Assembly: GCA_028551475.1 (NCBI GenBank)
Contig: CM052358.1
Span: forward strand, 11,515,938-11,579,937
DNA from: Casuarina equisetifolia
Taxonomy: Eukaryota > Streptophyta > Magnoliopsida > Fagales > Casuarinaceae
DNA: 64,000 nucleotides
Reading direction: 5' to 3'
The position numbers and the translations under genes are program-made. Under the pieces are notes generated by a model that saw only the letters and a list, made by a program, of their open reading frames with translations, was not told where the DNA came from and made no database searches. How positions within the stretch are numbered: position 1 is the stretch's first letter; every line of letters starts with the position of its first letter. Below are positions 24,641-37,245 of this stretch, one piece after another.

Positions 24641-27600
24641 AATATTTTTTTTGAAATTTCTTAAGAATTCATAAAAGCATGAATTGGGAAATTATCCTTT
24701 AATAATGAAGACATTACTAAGGCAAGTGAAAGTAAAGAGAATCAACAATAGAGTAGGAGGAATCATGGATTTTGTGTACTGTTTGGCGATGTCTTACCTT
24801 TCCTTGTAAATCTCTTCCTAATATTAATCAAAGACTTAACACCAAAAACCAAAAATAAAAAGGGGAGTCACTGAAGTGACGCTCCCACGTGGGCTTGTAC
24901 TCTTCGTCGTCCACAGACAACCTAACTAGTGCTATTACAACACAATAGCAGTCACCATTAAAGTTGAATCTTTGAAATCTTTAAAGATCTTCAAGCTTAT
25001 CAATGGCGAGTATAGCTTTTATTAATTGGGATCATAAAAATTCCCATAAAGTAATTAATTACCCATTATAAGTTTTACTACCTTTTTTTTTTTTTTACCT
25101 TCGATAAATGCCAATGTCAAAATTTTGAAAATTGATTTCGAATTTGAGCTTTCGATAAAGAAAAAATCCAATGTGAACGGGGGAAGAGAGAAAGAGAGAG
25201 ATATAGTTTTGTTTTTTCATATATGAATTCATGCATAGATGAAATGTAGCAAAGGGACCAATCATAAAATTATAAAGAACTACACAGATAAATTAAGAAA
25301 AAAAGAGAGTTTATAAATGTAATTCTAAAATCTATGGAAGATCCAATAGTCTTAACCTAAATCTTGAATTTCTTTCCCTAAACCCTAAACATTTTACATC
25401 TCTCTATTCAACAAGAAATAGTGTGCTCAACATAGCTAGCGGGAAATCTTATGCCCTCAATTATGGCCTTAACTAAAACAGAGGGCAAAATGGACGATAA
25501 GATATATATATATCTTTTCTTCTTCTTTAAAATAGATGTGTCAAAGAGTCATGTGTCAATTTGCCAAGTACATTCATTTAGATGGTCAAAGTCATCTGAC
25601 CATGTCATGTCACTACAAAATATTAATTTGCTATGCACTTTCTATACCTAGACATTTCAGTATCAAAATGACCCCTAGAAAATGATCTATGAAATTCCAT
25701 GCCGTAGTTTCAAATGTTGAAAGTTTTAAGGTTTTACATAAAACCATGCCTTTATGGTTTGTGTTCGTATTACAAATTAGAATCCGATAAGCTATTATCC
25801 TTTTATTCCATATTGTAATTCTAGTTCATCTTTGGACATCCACATTATAATTTTGTTAAATCATATGTTATCCTAAAAATATATGTAAATACAAATCATG
25901 ACCTTAACCTTTTTATTAATACTTGAAGACTATTTCTTAATAAATAAGTTTAAAAACATCAAATATTAACTAAACTAGAAAGTAAATTATAAAGTCAAAT
26001 TTCAATCTCATAGTTGTTATTTAGAAAATTACAATTACCTCACTTTGTTACTACATTAAATCATTGGTTATTTTTAAAATATAGATTAGAGGTAAAATTT
26101 TTAAATAAATCATCTAGATAACATTCCAACAAATTTCAATAAATGTATGCAGTTTCATACATATCTGTCCAAAAGAACTTGAAAGCACCATAAAAGATCC
26201 GAACTTAGAAAACTCTTTCTATTCTCCTACTTGCAGAACAACGGAAGAGGGCCCATCAAAGCTGACTATTGGGGTTGAGGAGAAGCAATCTGAGCCTAAG
26301 CAATAAAAACAACAAAAATTAGCATGTTAGGAGGGTCAACACTAAATTGAAATCAAATGATTGACCAAAGACATATACTACTATGAATAAAAAGACATGT
26401 TGTGCATAATATACCCAAACTTGGAAAATTTAGTTACTAATGGGGGGCCTAGTAGTAATTAATAGCCGAGAGAGAGAAAGAACAATTAACACAAATAACA
26501 AACCAATACCTTTAAATAAGGATCATATAGCAAAAATGAAAGAAACAATGAATTTGGAAGTCGTGAATTTTGGGGATAAAAGAAAAGGAATAATTCAAGA
26601 ATATAGGAGAAAAGCATGATACAATGCTTCACCTAGGTTGTGAAATGATTTGGAATTAGCTTGATAGAGATTTTTTTTTTTTTGCTCGATAGAGATTCTT
26701 GCCACCAAAATTACAGGGACAGCAATAAAGTGAGCACCATGATTACCAAAATAGTTCTTACTTAGTATTAAGAAAATGAAACATTGCACTGGGCAAAGAA
26801 TTGCTTATTGTAACGATCAAAACATGTCACATTCAGAACAGAGGTGCCAAGGACCAAAATTTACGGAGCGAGGAATAATGACTTAATTAGCATAATGATA
26901 ACTATCCTTATGGAAGGCACCTGATGATGTTTACGTTTGATAGATACTCTTCTCTACAAAACCGGGAATCCTCTCTGTGTACCAAGACCATGGCAATTGG
27001 ATCCATAGGACCTTTCCCATCATCCCCTCCCTCACTTGTGATTCAAACTCTACATGCAATTGTATTTTTAGAAGAAAAACAGAGTTTGGTAGGTTCCATG
27101 GTTCAATTTGACTGAATGAGTGGAAATGTAAAGATGTAATCATGAAAAACAATAAATTGGAGGTTGGTAAGTTATGTAGGTATAAGGAAAACAAATATAA
27201 AATAAAGGCAAAAGATGAGACAAAGAAACCATCAAAAGAGTATAAACTAGATTCCATGATCTTAGGGCCATCAGCCTTGCTTCAACTATACAAAGCCGAA
27301 CATAGCTCTTGTGTTGTGATCGATTGGATTGAATTGAGATTACATGATACTTGCAAGAGACTTACTTTCTTTTAGACAAGTTGTGCCATTATATAAGCAT
27401 TCTAGTACGCTTATCACTTCCAAGCAATTGCTAGGAAGTTTACATGAAAACTTTACATAAAGGTAAAGCTAATTGTCTAGTCTTTACTTCTCTTCACTTC
27501 TTTTTGTGTCCTTCGTGTCATGACTTTCTTGTCCATTAACTTGTGAGTAGGTGCAGGGCTGCATGCTTTTCCAAGTTCTGCAGCATGACTTTCTGGGCTT

Positions 27601-28430
27601 GAGACTTGCTGTTTGGGGCTAGGAGACTTTGATGTCTCATGTTGGCCTTCATACAACGTGTGTGCCAGCTCACCATCTCCGTGCATGAACTTGGAGAATG
27701 CTGATTTAATTGTTCCAATGGTGTAGCAACACAATATGTTGGCTTGAAGAGGTATCCTAGACGTACGCTGAAAGTAGTGAGCTTTGTGTGGTTGCACGAG
27801 GATAGCCTGTGCTTGCTGTGGCTGGCATATAGCTTCTAGCTGAGGTGGAAAGCATGGCAGATAATGCAACCATACTTAGCACGTGAGGTGGAATTCCATT
27901 ATAGCTTGTTTAAATAAATGGTTTTAACATTTTTGTCTAACCTTAATTTGAAATTTGAAATTTATTCATTTTATTAACGAAACAAAAAGTATATTCATCC
28001 CAGTTCACCTTCTGTTTCCCTCCTTGTAAGTCAAGAAAAAAAAAGCCCAAAAAACATGTTTCATTAACATAAGCATTTTTGGCTATGGAAGGGTTGTAAT
28101 TCAAAGCAACCCTAGTAATCATCCAACAAGTCTTGTTATTAGTTAAGAAAAAGAAAGCAAATATTCTTAGCGATAAAGAAAGATTGCATCAAGTTGGATT
28201 ATGTAAGTGCTTCAACTTTCTCGCGGATAATCTTTGATTCCTTATCTTTCTTCTACTCAGTAATCATCCCCTACACTAGCGACATAATAATAATATTATC
28301 CTGGCTTGATTACTTTGACTTGATGCTCGATGAAGTCGAGGGCTTAGACGTGATTTCTCGTGTAAACTAATATTGAACTGAAGTTAGAACAGGGATGCAC
28401 CACTGAAAGAAAACAAAATTCTGATGGGAT
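24641..28430. other. Intergenic DNA
   Basis: About 3.8 kb of AT-rich sequence with no recognised gene. The longest frames (minus 27477-27869, 130 residues; minus 26931-27257) show no domain, no consistent codon use and no plausible splice partners. Confidence 0.5.
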
Positions 28431-28713
28431 CGTTCGCCGGAATCAAATTCCGTCGATAAATTAGAACAAACCCTAATTTCTTGAAACCTAATTTTCTATT
28501 GACAATTTCCAGATGATGTAAAAGGATCGATTGTGATCATATATATACAGAAGTTTACAGAATCAAATGTGGAAAAAAAAATTCTACTAATTTCAAAAAT
28601 CACGGTTAATCCGGACGAAGATTCCGGTGACAGCTGCGGCGACAGACTCGGACGCACGGGGCGCGCAATCGCGGATCGGATCCCGACGCGTGCTGACGGG
28701 GGACGCATCAGGA

Positions 28714-28730
28714 TGACGTGTCAAATGACG
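28714..28730 (+). promoter_or_regulatory. as-1/ocs-like element upstream of P450 copy 2
   Basis: TGACGTGTCAAATGACG holds two TGACG half-sites separated by exactly 7 bases, the spacing of the classical as-1 element bound by TGA-class bZIP factors. It lies in a CpG-rich patch (about 28600-28735) 628 bp before the start codon. The patch has no counterpart in front of copy 1. Function is inferred from motif architecture alone. Confidence 0.5.
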
Positions 28731-29296
28731 TGGTCTTGTCTTCTAACAACCACTCTGGATTGGTGAAATGGAGTCACTAAAGGTAACACCTGTCACATCA
28801 TTCATGGAGAGGTGTTGCCTCGGAACACAATAATCCCACCGTGAAGAATCATCGTGAGGTAATGCTGACATACGATCCCTTGTTCAACGCGCCTTCGTAG
28901 AGTAGCTTTCAAATTGGGTTCTATAAAAACAACATAAAGTCAGTCATCAGACATTATTTCTCATCAATTGCTCAGACAAAACGGTTGACTTTCTGTTCTT
29001 TACTCGGTCACTTCCTGCTGCAATCAGAATAATTAAGTTCTACTGTTTATAAGCACTTCATAACTTTCTTTCGTTGACAAAGTGATGGAGAAATGGAGCA
29101 AATTAAGGCCCACTTGGTAAACATCTATAGACTGACTTTTCGCATATCCTAGAGTCAGATGATCAATGATTGTTGCCCCCAGTCCCACCCGTAACTGGTT
29201 GTCAGAAAGCTATTCTGCCGGCTTCTTACGTCAAGCTTCACCAATCGACCTTGAAAAAGACCTAGAAATCCATACCCAGCCAAAAATGCTCGTCGA

Positions 29297-29303
29297 TATA
29301 AAG
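29297..29303 (+). promoter_or_regulatory. TATA-like box of P450 copy 2
   Basis: TATAAAG lies 56 bp before the coding start at 29359, a normal distance for a short plant leader. The homologous segment is deleted in copy 1, and a TATAAAA stands at the equivalent distance in the 43322 copy. Confidence 0.6.
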
Positions 29304-29358
29304 TAAGACATCGAGAGGGCAAGCCGCAGTTGGAACTAACACAGGTCCTGTAAAAGCC

Positions 29359-31493
29359 ATGGAGTTGCTATTTCTTCTTTGTAAGATCATGATCACAGTT
29401 GCCTTGCTTGGTGTTGTTGGTATGTTAATACAGATGTGTGATATTCTAATATGGAAGCCAAAGAGGCTTCGATCAATGCTGCAAAAACAAGGGATAAAAG
29501 GCCCTCCGCCCTCATTTCTGCTTGGAAATATTGGCGAGATAAAGAAGATGAAATCCGCAGCCTCAAAGGTTCAACGAGGAGGGGAAGCAGTAACCCACAA
29601 TTGCTCTTCCGCAATCTTTCCATTCTTTGACGAGTGGAGAAAAACATATGGTAATAACATCAGTTGCTGTTCTGGAATTTGGTTTCAATTATCCTCTCCT
29701 TGAAGCGTCTAGATGGTTGTTTGTTATGGCTAATGCCATTCTAATGTTCACAGGCTCAATATTTGTGTTCTCCCTGGGAAATCTACAAATACTACAAATG
29801 AACCATCCTGACCTGGTAAAGGAAATAAGCACATGTACTTCCTTGGATTTCGGAAAGCCTTCCTATCAGCCCAGAGAGCGTGGTCCTCTGCTTGGCCGAG
29901 GGATTCTGACTTCAAATGGAGCCACATGGGCTCACCAGAGGAAAATCCTTGCTCCAGAACTATACATGGACAAGGTTAAGGTATGCTTGAAATTAAACAT
30001 ACAGAAATGTAATTTTCCCAAGTGTCACTTTAGCTCTTCTCTGAAACTCGTTGTTAATGCTAACAATTTAAGTTAAAAGCTGAAAGGTCAATTGATTTAG
30101 TAATTTCACTATTGGGGCAATCTGCAGGGCATGATGAAAGTAATGGTGCAGTCCTCGATGACACTGGTGAACTCATGGAGTATAGTAAGTGAGGCGGGAG
30201 TTGCAGATGTTCATATTGATGAATATATGAGAAGTTTCTCCGGAGATGTAATATCAAAAGCCTGTTTTGGGAGCAACTATTCTAGTGGGGAAGAGATATT
30301 CTTAAAGCTTAGGGCACTTCAAGAGCACATGTCTAAAATGTTTTTGTCCAATGGCATTCCTGGATTAAGGTTTTTGATTTTTTCCTTCCCAGACACGTAA
30401 GTCTACATTTCCCGAAAAAGCCTTGTAGAAACAAAGTGATTTTTGTGTTGCAATCAGGTATCTTCCGACCAAGAGTAACAGAGAAATATGGAGGCTAGAA
30501 AAAGAGGTCCGCGCTCTGATTCTCAAGGTTACAAAGGAAAGGAAGGATTCAGCATCAGATAACGATTTGTTACAGACGATCCTTGAAGCTGCCACCAACA
30601 GTAACTTTTCGCAAGATGAGAGAGACCGCTTCATCGTTGACAACTGCAAGAACATATACTTGGCAGGATATGAGACTACTGCTGTCGCCGCAACATGGAC
30701 CTTGATGTTGTTGGCCTCATATCCAGAATGGCAAAACAGAGTTCGTACCGAGGTGCTCGAAGTTTGCGGGAGTCAAATGCCGGATGAGGAGATGTTTCGC
30801 AAGATGAAAATAGTAAGGGCCATATTCTCACCATTTATGTATATATTGAGTTCTCTTTCGATTTCAATCGATATAAAAGGAATAGAGAAAAGGAAAAAGA
30901 GAAGAGATAGATAGATAAAGACGATGAGTTTTGCGGTCTAATTTCTATTGGTGCTTGTGTCTAACTGGAAGCCAAAACCAGGGATGTTCACAAGCTGTAT
31001 TGAGTATCCAGATATTCACTACCCAAATTTTTTGTATTAATTCACAATAAGCTATAATTGATGACAGTTGACGATGGTGATTCATGAATCGTTGAGACTT
31101 TACCCTCCAGTGCCAGTGGTGTCCAGGGAGGCACTGCAAGACCTGAGGTTCGGAGATATTCGCATTCCAAAAGGCGTCAATGTGTGGTCCCTGATGGTAT
31201 ACTTACACCAAGACCCTGATAACTGGGGACCCGATGCCGACAGGTTTAACCCCGAGAGATTTGCCAACGGCATCAGCAGGGCATGCAAGTTCCCTCATGT
31301 GTACATGCCATTTGGAGTTGGCCCAAGGACGTGTTTGGGGCAAAATTTTGCCATGGCAGAGCTTAAAATTCTCTTAGCTATGATTGTGTCCAACTTCTCA
31401 TTCTCCTTGTCACCCACATACAGGCACACCCCTGCTTTGAGGTTGGTTATAGAGCCTGAAAATGGCGTGAATCTCCTTATTAAGAAGCTTTGA
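29359..31493 (+). CDS. Cytochrome P450, CYP714 family-like (array copy 2)
   Basis: Five exons: 29359-29650, 29754-29980, 30128-30369, 30458-30812, 31068-31493. These have the same lengths as copy 1 (292, 227, 242, 355, 426 bp) and give 513 residues. All P450 signatures are present: membrane anchor, KGPPPSFLLGNI hinge, AGYETT, ESLR, NPERF and PFGVGPRTCLG with the haem Cys. Exons and introns are nearly the same as copy 1 throughout, including about 600 bp of promoter, so this pair is the youngest duplication in the array. Amino acid differences are scattered, for example around the IRIPKGVNVW loop. The intact frame, splice sites and TATA-like box suggest an active gene. Substrate unknown; gibberellin or triterpenoid oxidation are family possibilities. 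Confidence 0.93.
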
Positions 31494-31630
31494 GTTGGTT
31501 CTTAGGCAGTTATGCTATTTGCTGGTGTAATAACTAATGATTTCGTGATATTTTGTGTTTGAACTTTGTTTCATTACGTACAATGCAGATACAAAAGTGA
31601 ATATGCAGATTTCTGTGTCTTTTGGCCCCG

Positions 31631-31635
<5 letters not shown>

Positions 31636-31661
<26 letters not shown>

Positions 31662-31674
31662 ACTATATATATAT
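31636..31674. repeat. (TC)n followed by (TA)n microsatellite in the 3' flank of P450 copy 2
   Basis: A run of about 13 TC dinucleotides at 31636-31661 is followed by a short TA run at 31664-31674. Copy 1 has a poly-T tract at the corresponding place in its 3' flank. Confidence 0.9.
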
Positions 31675-32236
31675 AATTTTATCCCTTCAGTCGTCGGGCA
31701 GTGCAATGTATTTTGTTGTACTTGTCAAACCTGTACGGGTGGGATCATTTGTTGTGTATTTGGCTTATTTTTGTAAACATCCCTCCTATATTGGTATTTA
31801 GTTTATTAGATAATAGGATGTGTTTTGTGTGGCAAATGTATTTTGTAAATCTGTGAACCCCAAAACACAGCCTCGAGGACAAGGTTGTTGGAAGGGGGAA
31901 GGAATTGAATCGTGTCTGTTTTTATTTAATTAGGAATTAGTAGAATTAGTTAGGATTGAAGGGATTTGGTTAGATGAACGATTTAAGGGACTTAAGGAAC
32001 TACTAGAATAAGTTAGGGCCGGTTTAGGTATGATGTAAGCACTCAAGCCTCCTTTGATGTTCGGTGTACACGTTTGGTAAGGGGGAGAATGATATTTTGA
32101 CTTGTTTGGCTACCTAGAAACGCTGCTACGCTTTCTACCTATTCCTACGAGACTTAAGGTGTCTTAAGGAGATGGGTCCTACAAATCCAAAACAACCCCC
32201 CTCACCCAAGTTCCGATTACGATTACCAAAGTTCGT

Positions 32237-33230
32237 TCTTGAGTTGCTCAAAGTTCATTCCCTCCTTATAAGCTAACGTGCTTTGCATAAAGCATAATAG
32301 GTGCCGGATTTGGTGGGTACAAAAATAGGGTACTCTGCTTACTGATAAGGATACCATGTAGGCTCATGCTTGACTGTATATTACCTCTTTCTAACTATGT
32401 ATAGGATGAGAATCCTACATTGAAATATAAGACTTTTGAAGTGAAGTTTAAATTTTAAGCCTAAGTAACCTTTTAGTCTTTAGGCCTTTTAACTTGACAC
32501 TAAAACCTAGGTTTCTCCCTAGGCACTACTATACTTACACTGGAACAAAAAAAATCTTTAAATTGAAACTAAAATCTTTCCGCTTATGAGCTAGTTTTTA
32601 GGTTGAACCTTTATATCTTTTAATTTGATATTAAAGTCTAAGTTAAATATGTTTCATATGACTTTAACCTCAGTGGCACTTGATGTGTGAGAGAGTGTGT
32701 TTAAATTGAGAGTCTTACATTAGAATTTAAGATTCTTAAAATAAAGTTTAAATGAAAGGAAAACCTTCTAAATTTTGAAACTTTTAACACTAGTCAACTT
32801 TTAAAAGATAACCTAAAAAGAAACATAAGAGACCATATACAAAAAGACCATACACATCCCATGCATGCAGCCCATGGTTGTATCAATAGACAAATGGGTA
32901 GTTGACAATATTTTATTTGTAACATTAGGTAGAGGGCTATTACTTTATTTCTACCTTTTCCTTAGGTTCTTTCGCTTCATGCATCTTGCTTGTTTCTAGT
33001 CTAACTACGCCCTCAATTAATCTTTTTCAAATGATAAGAAAAGATAATCATAGATATTGGGTTGTTATCAACATAGCATTATAGAAAAAGGCCTTTTAAG
33101 TGAACCTTCTACCAAATTAAGGCATAGTTTGTGGACCTTATCCTAACAAAGAGATGGGAAAGTTTAAGGCATACCTAATTATCCCTTTTAAAAAACATTA
33201 GAACCTCTAATAATTTGACGAATAGGCAAT
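32237..33230. repeat. Dispersed 'block D' repeat, copy 2
   Basis: This block of about 1 kb matches 40268-41340 over its whole length. It begins with GTTGCTCAAAGTTCAT and TCCTTATAAGCTAA and includes GAGAATCCTACATTGAA-type segments. It ends with the pieces also present at 24233-24600. Its protein-coding potential is nil. It stands 3' of P450 copy 2 and directly before the satellite array. Confidence 0.8.
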
Positions 33231-35910
33231 GCCCATATGCACATGAAAAACAAAAGGGTGACAAGACAATGCCTGCACGCTCACAAAAAAAAAAAAGAGT
33301 GATAAGACAATGCCTATATGCTCACAAATTAAAAAAAAAAAAAAGAGTGACAAGACAATGCCCATATGCTCACAAAAAACAAAAGGGTGACAAGACAATG
33401 CCCACATGCTCACCAAAAAAAAAAAGAGTGATGAGATAATGCCTATATGCTCACAAATTAAAAAAAAAAAAAAAGAGTGACAAGACAATGCCCATATGCT
33501 CACAAAAAACAAAAGAGTGACAAAGCAAATACTTTGATAAAACAAGCACATGTTTCAAGATTTTCTAATAAAGGAAATAGTAAGAGACAAAAAAGCCATA
33601 CAAAATAGCAAATACTCTAAACAATTAACACGAATACAAGGATTTAAGTTAGTTTTGGAAAATCCTCAACATCCTCCATTGGTGCAACTCTAATGTCTTT
33701 CCATTTCTCAATTGTTCATCAAAGACCAACAATGTTGATCTCTTTAGCTTAGTGACAATGACCAAATTAAAATGACATTGTCTACCAAATTTAGGGCATA
33801 GTTTATGGACCCTATCCTAATAAAGATTTAGGAAAGTTTATGTCCTACCCAATTATCCCTTTTAAAAAACATTAGGACCATTATTAATTTAACAAATGAT
33901 CAATGACTATATGCTCATAAAAAATAAAAAAGTGACGAGACAATGCACATATGCTCACAAAAAATAAAAGGTGACAAGACAATGCCTATATGCTAAAAAA
34001 AAAAAAAAGAATGACGAAGCAAATACTTCAATAAAATAAGCACGCATTTCCACATTTTCTAATAAAGGAAATATTAAGAGATAGAAAACCACACAAAATA
34101 GCAAATACTTAAACAATCAACATGAATACAAGGATTTAAGTTAGTTTTGGAAAATCCTCAATATCCTCCATTGGCGACACCTCTAATGTCTTTCCATTTC
34201 TTAGATGTTCATTAAAGATCAACAATGTTGATCTCTTTAATTTATTGACAATGACTACATTAAAATGACATTGTTTACCAAATTTAGGGCATAGTTTATG
34301 GACCTTATCTTAACAAAAAGATAGGAAAGTTTAGGATCTACCTAATTATCCCTTTTAAAAAACATTAGAACCTCTAATAATTTGACAAATAGACAATGCC
34401 CAAATGCTTACAAAAAGCAAAAGAGTGACAAGATAGATACTTCAATAAAACAAGCACACATTTTCACATTTTCCAATGAAGGAAATGTTAAGAGACAAAA
34501 AGCCATAAAATGACAAGTACTTTAAACAATCAACATGAATACAAGGATTTAAGTTAGTTTTGGAAAATCCTCAACATCCTCCATTGGTAGCAACTCTAAT
34601 GCCTTTCCATTTCTCGGTTGTTCATCGAAGATAAACAATGTTGATCTCTTTAGCTTAGTGATAATGACCAAATTAAAATGACATTATCTACCAAATTTAG
34701 GGCATAGTTTGTGGACCTTATCCTAACAAGGAGACAAGAAAGTTTAGGGCCTACCTAATTATCCTCTTTATAAAACATTAAGACCACAAATAGACAATGC
34801 CCATATGCTCATAAAAGAACAAAAGAGTGACGAGGCAGATGCTTTGATAAACAAGCACACATTTTCACATTTTCTAATGAAGGAAATGTTAATAGATAGA
34901 AACCACACAAAATAACAAATACTTTAAACAATCAAGATGGATACAAGGATTTAAGTTAGTTTTGGAAAATCCTCAACATCCTCTATTAGTAACAACTCTA
35001 ATGTCTCTCCATTTCTTAGTTGTTCATCAAAGATCAATAATGTTGATCTCTTTAGCTTAGTGAAAATGTCCAAATTAAAATGACGTTGTCTACCAAATTT
35101 AAGGTATGGTTTATGGACCTTATCCTAACAAAGAAACAGAAAAGTTTAGGGCCTACCCAATTATCCCTTTTAAAAAACATTTGGACCTTTAATAATTTGA
35201 TGAATAGACAATGCCCATATGCTCATAAAAAACAAAAGAGTGACGAGGCATATACTTTGATAAAACAAGCAAACTTTTCCACATTTTCTAATAAAGGAAG
35301 TGTTAAGAGATAGAAAACCATGAAAAATAGCAAATGCTCTAAACAATCAACATGAATACAAGGATATAAGTTAGTTTTGGAAAATCCTCGACATTCTCGA
35401 TTGGTAAAAACTCTAATATTTCTTCATTTCTCAGTTGTTCATTGAAGATCAACAATGTTGATCTCTTTGGCTTAGTGACAATGTCCAAATAAAAATGACA
35501 TTGTCTCCAAATTTAGGGTATAGTTTGTAGACCCCAACAAGGAAATGGGTAAGTTTAGGGCTTAACCGATTATTCTTTTAATAAAACATTAGGACCTTTA
35601 ATAATTTGACAAATAGGCAATGCCTATATGCTCATAAAAAAAAAAGTCACAAGGCAAATACTTCAATAAAACGAGCACATGTTTCCATATTTTCCAATGA
35701 AGGAAATGTTAAGAGATAGAAAACCATAAAAAATCATAAATACTTTGAACAATCAACATGAATACAAGGATTCAAGTTAGTTCTGAAAAATCCTTAACAT
35801 CTTCTATTGGCAGCAACTCTAATGTCTCTCCATTTCTGAGTTGTTGATTGAATTTAACTTAGTGACAATCTCCAAATTAAAATAACACTATCTCCTTCAA
35901 GGGTAAAACA
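33109..35910. repeat. Satellite-like tandem array, about six 400-670 bp units
   Basis: The marker ACCAAATTTAGGGCATAG and its variants recur at about 33109, 33781, 34275, 34688, 35090 and 35504, a spacing of 672, 494, 413, 402 and 414 bp. Each unit then carries TAATAATTTGACGAAT, an ACAATGCCCATATGCTCA motif, AATACAAGGATTTAAGTTAG and GTTGATCTCTTTAGCTTAG. The first unit is longer because of an internal minisatellite. Single or partial units occur at 41220-41700 and 47400-47580. Confidence 0.88.
33225..33525. repeat. Minisatellite, about seven 40-46 bp units
   Basis: GACAATGCCCATATGCTCA plus an A-rich tail and GAGTGACAA is repeated about seven times with length variation in the A-tract. The repeat keeps frames open on both strands, producing artificial Lys/Gln-rich and Phe/Cys/Ser-rich peptides that are not genes. 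Confidence 0.88.
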
Positions 35911-37245
35911 ATAGTTGAAACAATGCACCGACATGACGTCATCTTATAAGGAGTTTATAGGAATAACCTTTATGCCTATTATACAATTTCAAGCATCTTT
36001 TACAAGACAAAACAACATTTTTTTTTCCATTAAGTGTTATAGAAATGCTAATCGGGAAATGGTTTCAATAGTAGTATCCATCCATATAGTTTCTCATGGA
36101 TAGATATTTAAACATGAGTTTCTTGTCAAACATAAGCCTCCAAATGCTAATCCCTCTAGTGCATGTGTTTCTTGATCTAAAGTTTCTTAACCACCCTCTA
36201 TCCCTTCCCTCTTCCTCCTCTTCTCTTTGACCTATATGGTTCAAATGATGATGAAAAAAAAAGAGAGAAAAAATGAAGAATCATAGCAATTAAGCTATAA
36301 GAAAGTAATGATTAGTCTTTGGATCGTTATTTAAGAATAACATGTGCTGTGGTCCCTAGTCTTATAGGACCACATTAGGTAGCTTATTTTGGTTGGAATT
36401 ATTTATGTGCTTTTATCATTGATTTGTTTAGGGAAGAAACAAAATATTTCCTACATTAATTAATTGTCTACTTGGATAATACGAAAAATTATCAATAGTA
36501 GGTATCTTCTTTCAAACATTATTGTTTAAGGGATTTTTTTTGTTTCCAAACTCTTATTTAGCTTAGTGACAATGACCAAATTAATTACAATTGATTCAAA
36601 GGAATTGGAAATAAATAATATCTATTCATACAAATACAAAAAAAAAAAAAATGGTTCCTTATTGATTCAAATGTTATGCATGTGGGATAGGGATGTGTAC
36701 AGAGAAAAAGGAAAAACCTAAAGATTTCACATAGTACTTGTGATTTAAAAATCAATTTGATTTAGTTCTACCTTTTGCTAAATGAGAAAAAGGGCTAGAT
36801 TCTACAGGATACTTAATTAACTTGGGGCAAAAGGCAAAAGGCTTGTAGAAGGCATTCTCAACCTTTAAAAAAGGGCATGTGATCAGAGAAAGCTTATTTT
36901 GTCTTAATAATCTTCTTAGCCTTAGCTCTAGTGTTCTTATAGCTTTCATAGGAGTAGCCTAACAATAGCCTTATAGTTCATATTGCTTTTATTTGATTAC
37001 TATTCGTGGTTGGTTTTGATTTTGGATTGTTGCTTTTGATTATTATAATTTTGAATAAAATTAAGTATTAAACATGCCTTATTTCATTCGGGATTCCTTG
37101 TAGTCCCTGATTGTGTGTTTGTGTAGGGCTTAAGTCCTAACACTAATTAATAATAAATTGGCATTTTTAATGGCAAGTATTAAACTCTAGATGAACAGCC
37201 GTCATATTTGCATTATAGGAAAGCAATAATGTCGCCTATTTAAGT
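35911..37245. other. Intergenic DNA before copia gag relic
   Basis: It begins with the last satellite segment, which contains the palindrome TGACGTCA at 35934-35941, and continues as AT-rich DNA. Part may be the 5' end of the copia relic that follows, but no LTR or primer-binding site was recognised. Confidence 0.4.

Noticed and set aside
27477..27869. 130-codon minus-strand frame
   Set aside because: No domain, no promoter or splice partner, and composition typical of random GC-containing intergenic DNA.
33207..33551. 114-codon Phe/Cys/Ser-rich minus-strand frame
   Set aside because: Low-complexity product of the 40-46 bp minisatellite.
33109..35910. CRISPR-like array or centromeric satellite
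   Set aside because: Units of about 400 bp with no short repeat/unique spacer pattern; only about six units and flanked by genes, so a local tandem expansion fits better.
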